A DNA stretch of 64,000 bases, from assembly GCF_900103975.1 (NCBI RefSeq), contig NZ_FNIR01000018.1:1-64000 (forward strand). The letters are read 5' to 3'. The stretch is from Klenkia soli. Its GTDB lineage: Bacteria; Actinomycetota; Actinomycetes; Mycobacteriales; Geodermatophilaceae. Made by a program: the position numbers and the translations under genes. Shown here one piece after another: positions 63,137 to 64,000 of the stretch (the first letter of the stretch is position 1; each line of letters starts with the position of its first letter). The notes beneath the pieces were generated by a model, which saw nothing but the letters and a program-made list of their open reading frames with translations, ran no database searches and had not been told where the DNA came from.

Positions 63137-63172
63137 TTGCGATTATCGCAAGAGTGACGTAGTTTACGTCAC
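63137..63172. promoter_or_regulatory. Two perfect palindromes at the XRE-ImmA start
   Basis: TTGCGA-TTA-TCGCAA (63137-63151) and GTGACGTA-GTT-TACGTCAC (63154-63172) are adjacent, each with a 3-nt centre. The second ends on the base before ATG 63173. They look like operators for the HTH protein they precede, i.e. autorepression. Confidence 0.65.
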
Positions 63173-64000
63173 ATGCAGGCATCTGTGGTGACGGAGCGTG
63201 TTCGTCATGTCATTGAAGAGTCAGGGTTGGCGCACGGCGAGTTTGCGGCCAGGGCAGGTCTTGACTCCTCCAAAATGAGCAAGTCCCTGAGCGGAACGCG
63301 CCGATTTACATCGCTCGACCTTGCGAATATTGCAGAGGTTGGTGGGGTTTCGGTTGACTACCTTCTCGGTGTTCAATCACCCGAGCCTGCGCTGGCAGCA
63401 CGAGCCGCCTCAAAAGCAGAGGCTGTCCAAAGTGGGGCGATCGAAGAAGCGAGGCGTATTGCAAAATTTCGCCATGATCTTGACTTCGTATTTCAGCGTC
63501 AGCGCCCTGTCGCTGAGATTCGCCCAACTCGAGGTGGGGGCTACATCAAGCAGGGTGAGGCCCTCGCTGAGCAAGCCGCGAACTTGATGTCGAGGGCTGA
63601 CGGTCAAACTGTCATGGACCTAGAGAGCGACATCGAGCGGGTTTTTGGTTTCGACGTGGCTCGCGTTCCTGCGGGCAGGGACTGCGACGGGGTGGCGTGG
63701 AGAGACGAACATTGCGCGGTTATTGTCGTCAGTACCACTGATTCAGCCACGCGCCAGCGCTTTACAATGGCGCATGAATTGGGGCACCTGCTTGCCGAGG
63801 ATGATCAGGCGCTCCACATTGACCAGGACGTTATGCATGCCGCCGACAAGACGGAGAAGCGCGCGAATGTCTTTGCCGCTAATTTCCTAATGCCAGCCTC
63901 AAGGCTGCGCCGAGAATCGAAAGGCTGGAACTCGGGCGAGGCGAGCGATCTTGACTTTGCTCATTTGGTCATGGACCTAGGTGTGTCACCTAGCGCCCTT
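63173..64000 (+). CDS. XRE HTH-ImmA/IrrE metallopeptidase regulator (3' end beyond window)
   Basis: 276 codons stay open from ATG 63173 to the window end. The N-terminal XRE HTH (residues about 10-60) is GLAHGEFAARAGLDSSKMSK...DYLLGV. After a linker comes the ImmA/IrrE (DUF955) domain with zinc motif His201-Glu-x-x-His205 in MAHELGHLLAEDD and a third-ligand region EKRANVFAANFLMPASRL. Such fused proteins control phage or ICE genes by proteolysis of a repressor, or serve in toxin-antitoxin-like pairs. Codons are far more A/T-ending than in host genes, showing foreign origin. No ribosome site precedes the ATG, so it may be leaderless or start at GTG 63185. Confidence 0.88.
   Translation, partial: MQASVVTERVRHVIEESGLAHGEFAARAGLDSSKMSKSLSGTRRFTSLDLANIAEVGGVSVDYLLGVQSPEPALAARAASKAEAVQSGAIEEARRIAKFRHDLDFVFQRQRPVAEIRPTRGGGYIKQGEALAEQAANLMSRADGQTVMDLESDIERVFGFDVARVPAGRDCDGVAWRDEHCAVIVVSTTDSATRQRFTMAHELGHLLAEDDQALHIDQDVMHAADKTEKRANVFAANFLMPASRLRRESKGWNSGEASDLDFAHLVMDLGVSPSAL

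Larger units (their letters stand above)
56682..64000. mobile_element. Integrated genomic island at tRNA-Gly (right end beyond the window)
   Basis: It starts at the tRNA-Gly half-gene and contains an integrase, an excisionase-like gene, an insertion sequence and an XRE-ImmA regulator. Base composition drops from host level at the scar to clearly AT-richer at the right edge. The orientation of the tRNA half predicts that the intact tRNA-Gly lies at the far right junction. The minus-strand order xis-int toward the att site resembles actinomycete integrative elements, with cargo between int and att. Confidence 0.75.

Noticed and set aside
62637-63182. Minus-strand ORF of 181 codons between the IS and XRE-ImmA
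   Set aside because: No ribosome site, weak codon bias and it covers palindromic regulatory sequence.
63321-63890. Short plus-strand ORFs inside the right edge
   Set aside because: They lie in other frames of the XRE-ImmA gene, which stays open from 63173 to the end and has the HExxH motif.

Overview
This window is chromosomal DNA of a very GC-rich actinobacterium. Supporting signs are the strong G/C third-position bias, many GTG starts with purine-rich ribosome sites, an F420-dependent luciferase-like oxidoreductase, a FadE5-type acyl-CoA dehydrogenase, an NDMA-type alcohol dehydrogenase, an Lrp-linked 2-oxoacid dehydrogenase operon and a c-di-AMP (ydaO-type) riboswitch before an NlpC/P60 endopeptidase. 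A Geodermatophilaceae-like host is my best guess, but that is inference from gene content and style.

Layout of the host part (1 to about 56.68 kb). 1-3.9 kb: flavin monooxygenase (cut by the left edge), divergent GAF regulator, YihY membrane protein, Vgb-like lyase. 4-10.6 kb: carbohydrate unit with a debranching-type glycosidase divergent from a LacI regulator and a three-gene sugar ABC importer without its own ATPase. 10.6-18.5 kb: NDMA-type alcohol dehydrogenase and phytoene-desaturase-like oxidoreductase, riboswitch-controlled NlpC/P60 hydrolase, small membrane proteins, serine hydrolase and a secreted S33-type peptidase. 18.5-22.8 kb: Lrp regulator and E1alpha-E1beta-E2 of a (branched-chain) 2-oxoacid dehydrogenase. 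22.8-29 kb: a complete fructose PTS (HPr, EIIABC, 1-phosphofructokinase and DeoR regulator on minus; EI divergent). 29-35.5 kb: a 52-residue protein, tyrosine phosphatase, MFS transporter, then a translationally coupled ABC exporter / histidine kinase / response regulator operon. 35.5-45.6 kb: fatty-acid genes (FadE5, TetR, acyl-CoA ligase, acyl-CoA dehydrogenase, F420 oxidoreductase) around a zinc importer with a Zur-box-like site. 45.7-49.7 kb: ribokinase, LacI regulator and GH31 glycosidase sharing a perfect 18-bp operator. 49.7-52.8 kb: methyltransferase plus type III polyketide synthase, an AAC(2')-type acetyltransferase and an FMN reductase. 52.9-56.2 kb: soluble GAF-GAF chemoreceptor coupled to a GAF-EAL phosphodiesterase.

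At 56,682-56,726 there is a 45-nt 3' half of a tRNA-Gly(CCC) gene (minus strand, anticodon loop through CCA) with no matching 5' half. This is the classic scar of tyrosine-integrase insertion. Everything to its right behaves like an integrated element that runs past the window end: a cargo module (NAD(P)-binding epimerase-like protein, TetR regulator, DJ-1/PfpI protein) tied together by three copies of a 21-bp operator, then integrase, excisionase-like HTH protein, a zinc-finger protein, an IS110-family insertion with a candidate bridge-RNA region, and an AT-richer XRE-ImmA metalloprotease regulator with two palindromes just upstream, cut by the right edge. The intact tRNA-Gly is predicted at the far, unseen end.

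Most convergent gene pairs are separated by long hairpins, listed as terminators. No CRISPR array, rRNA or intact tRNA gene was found.
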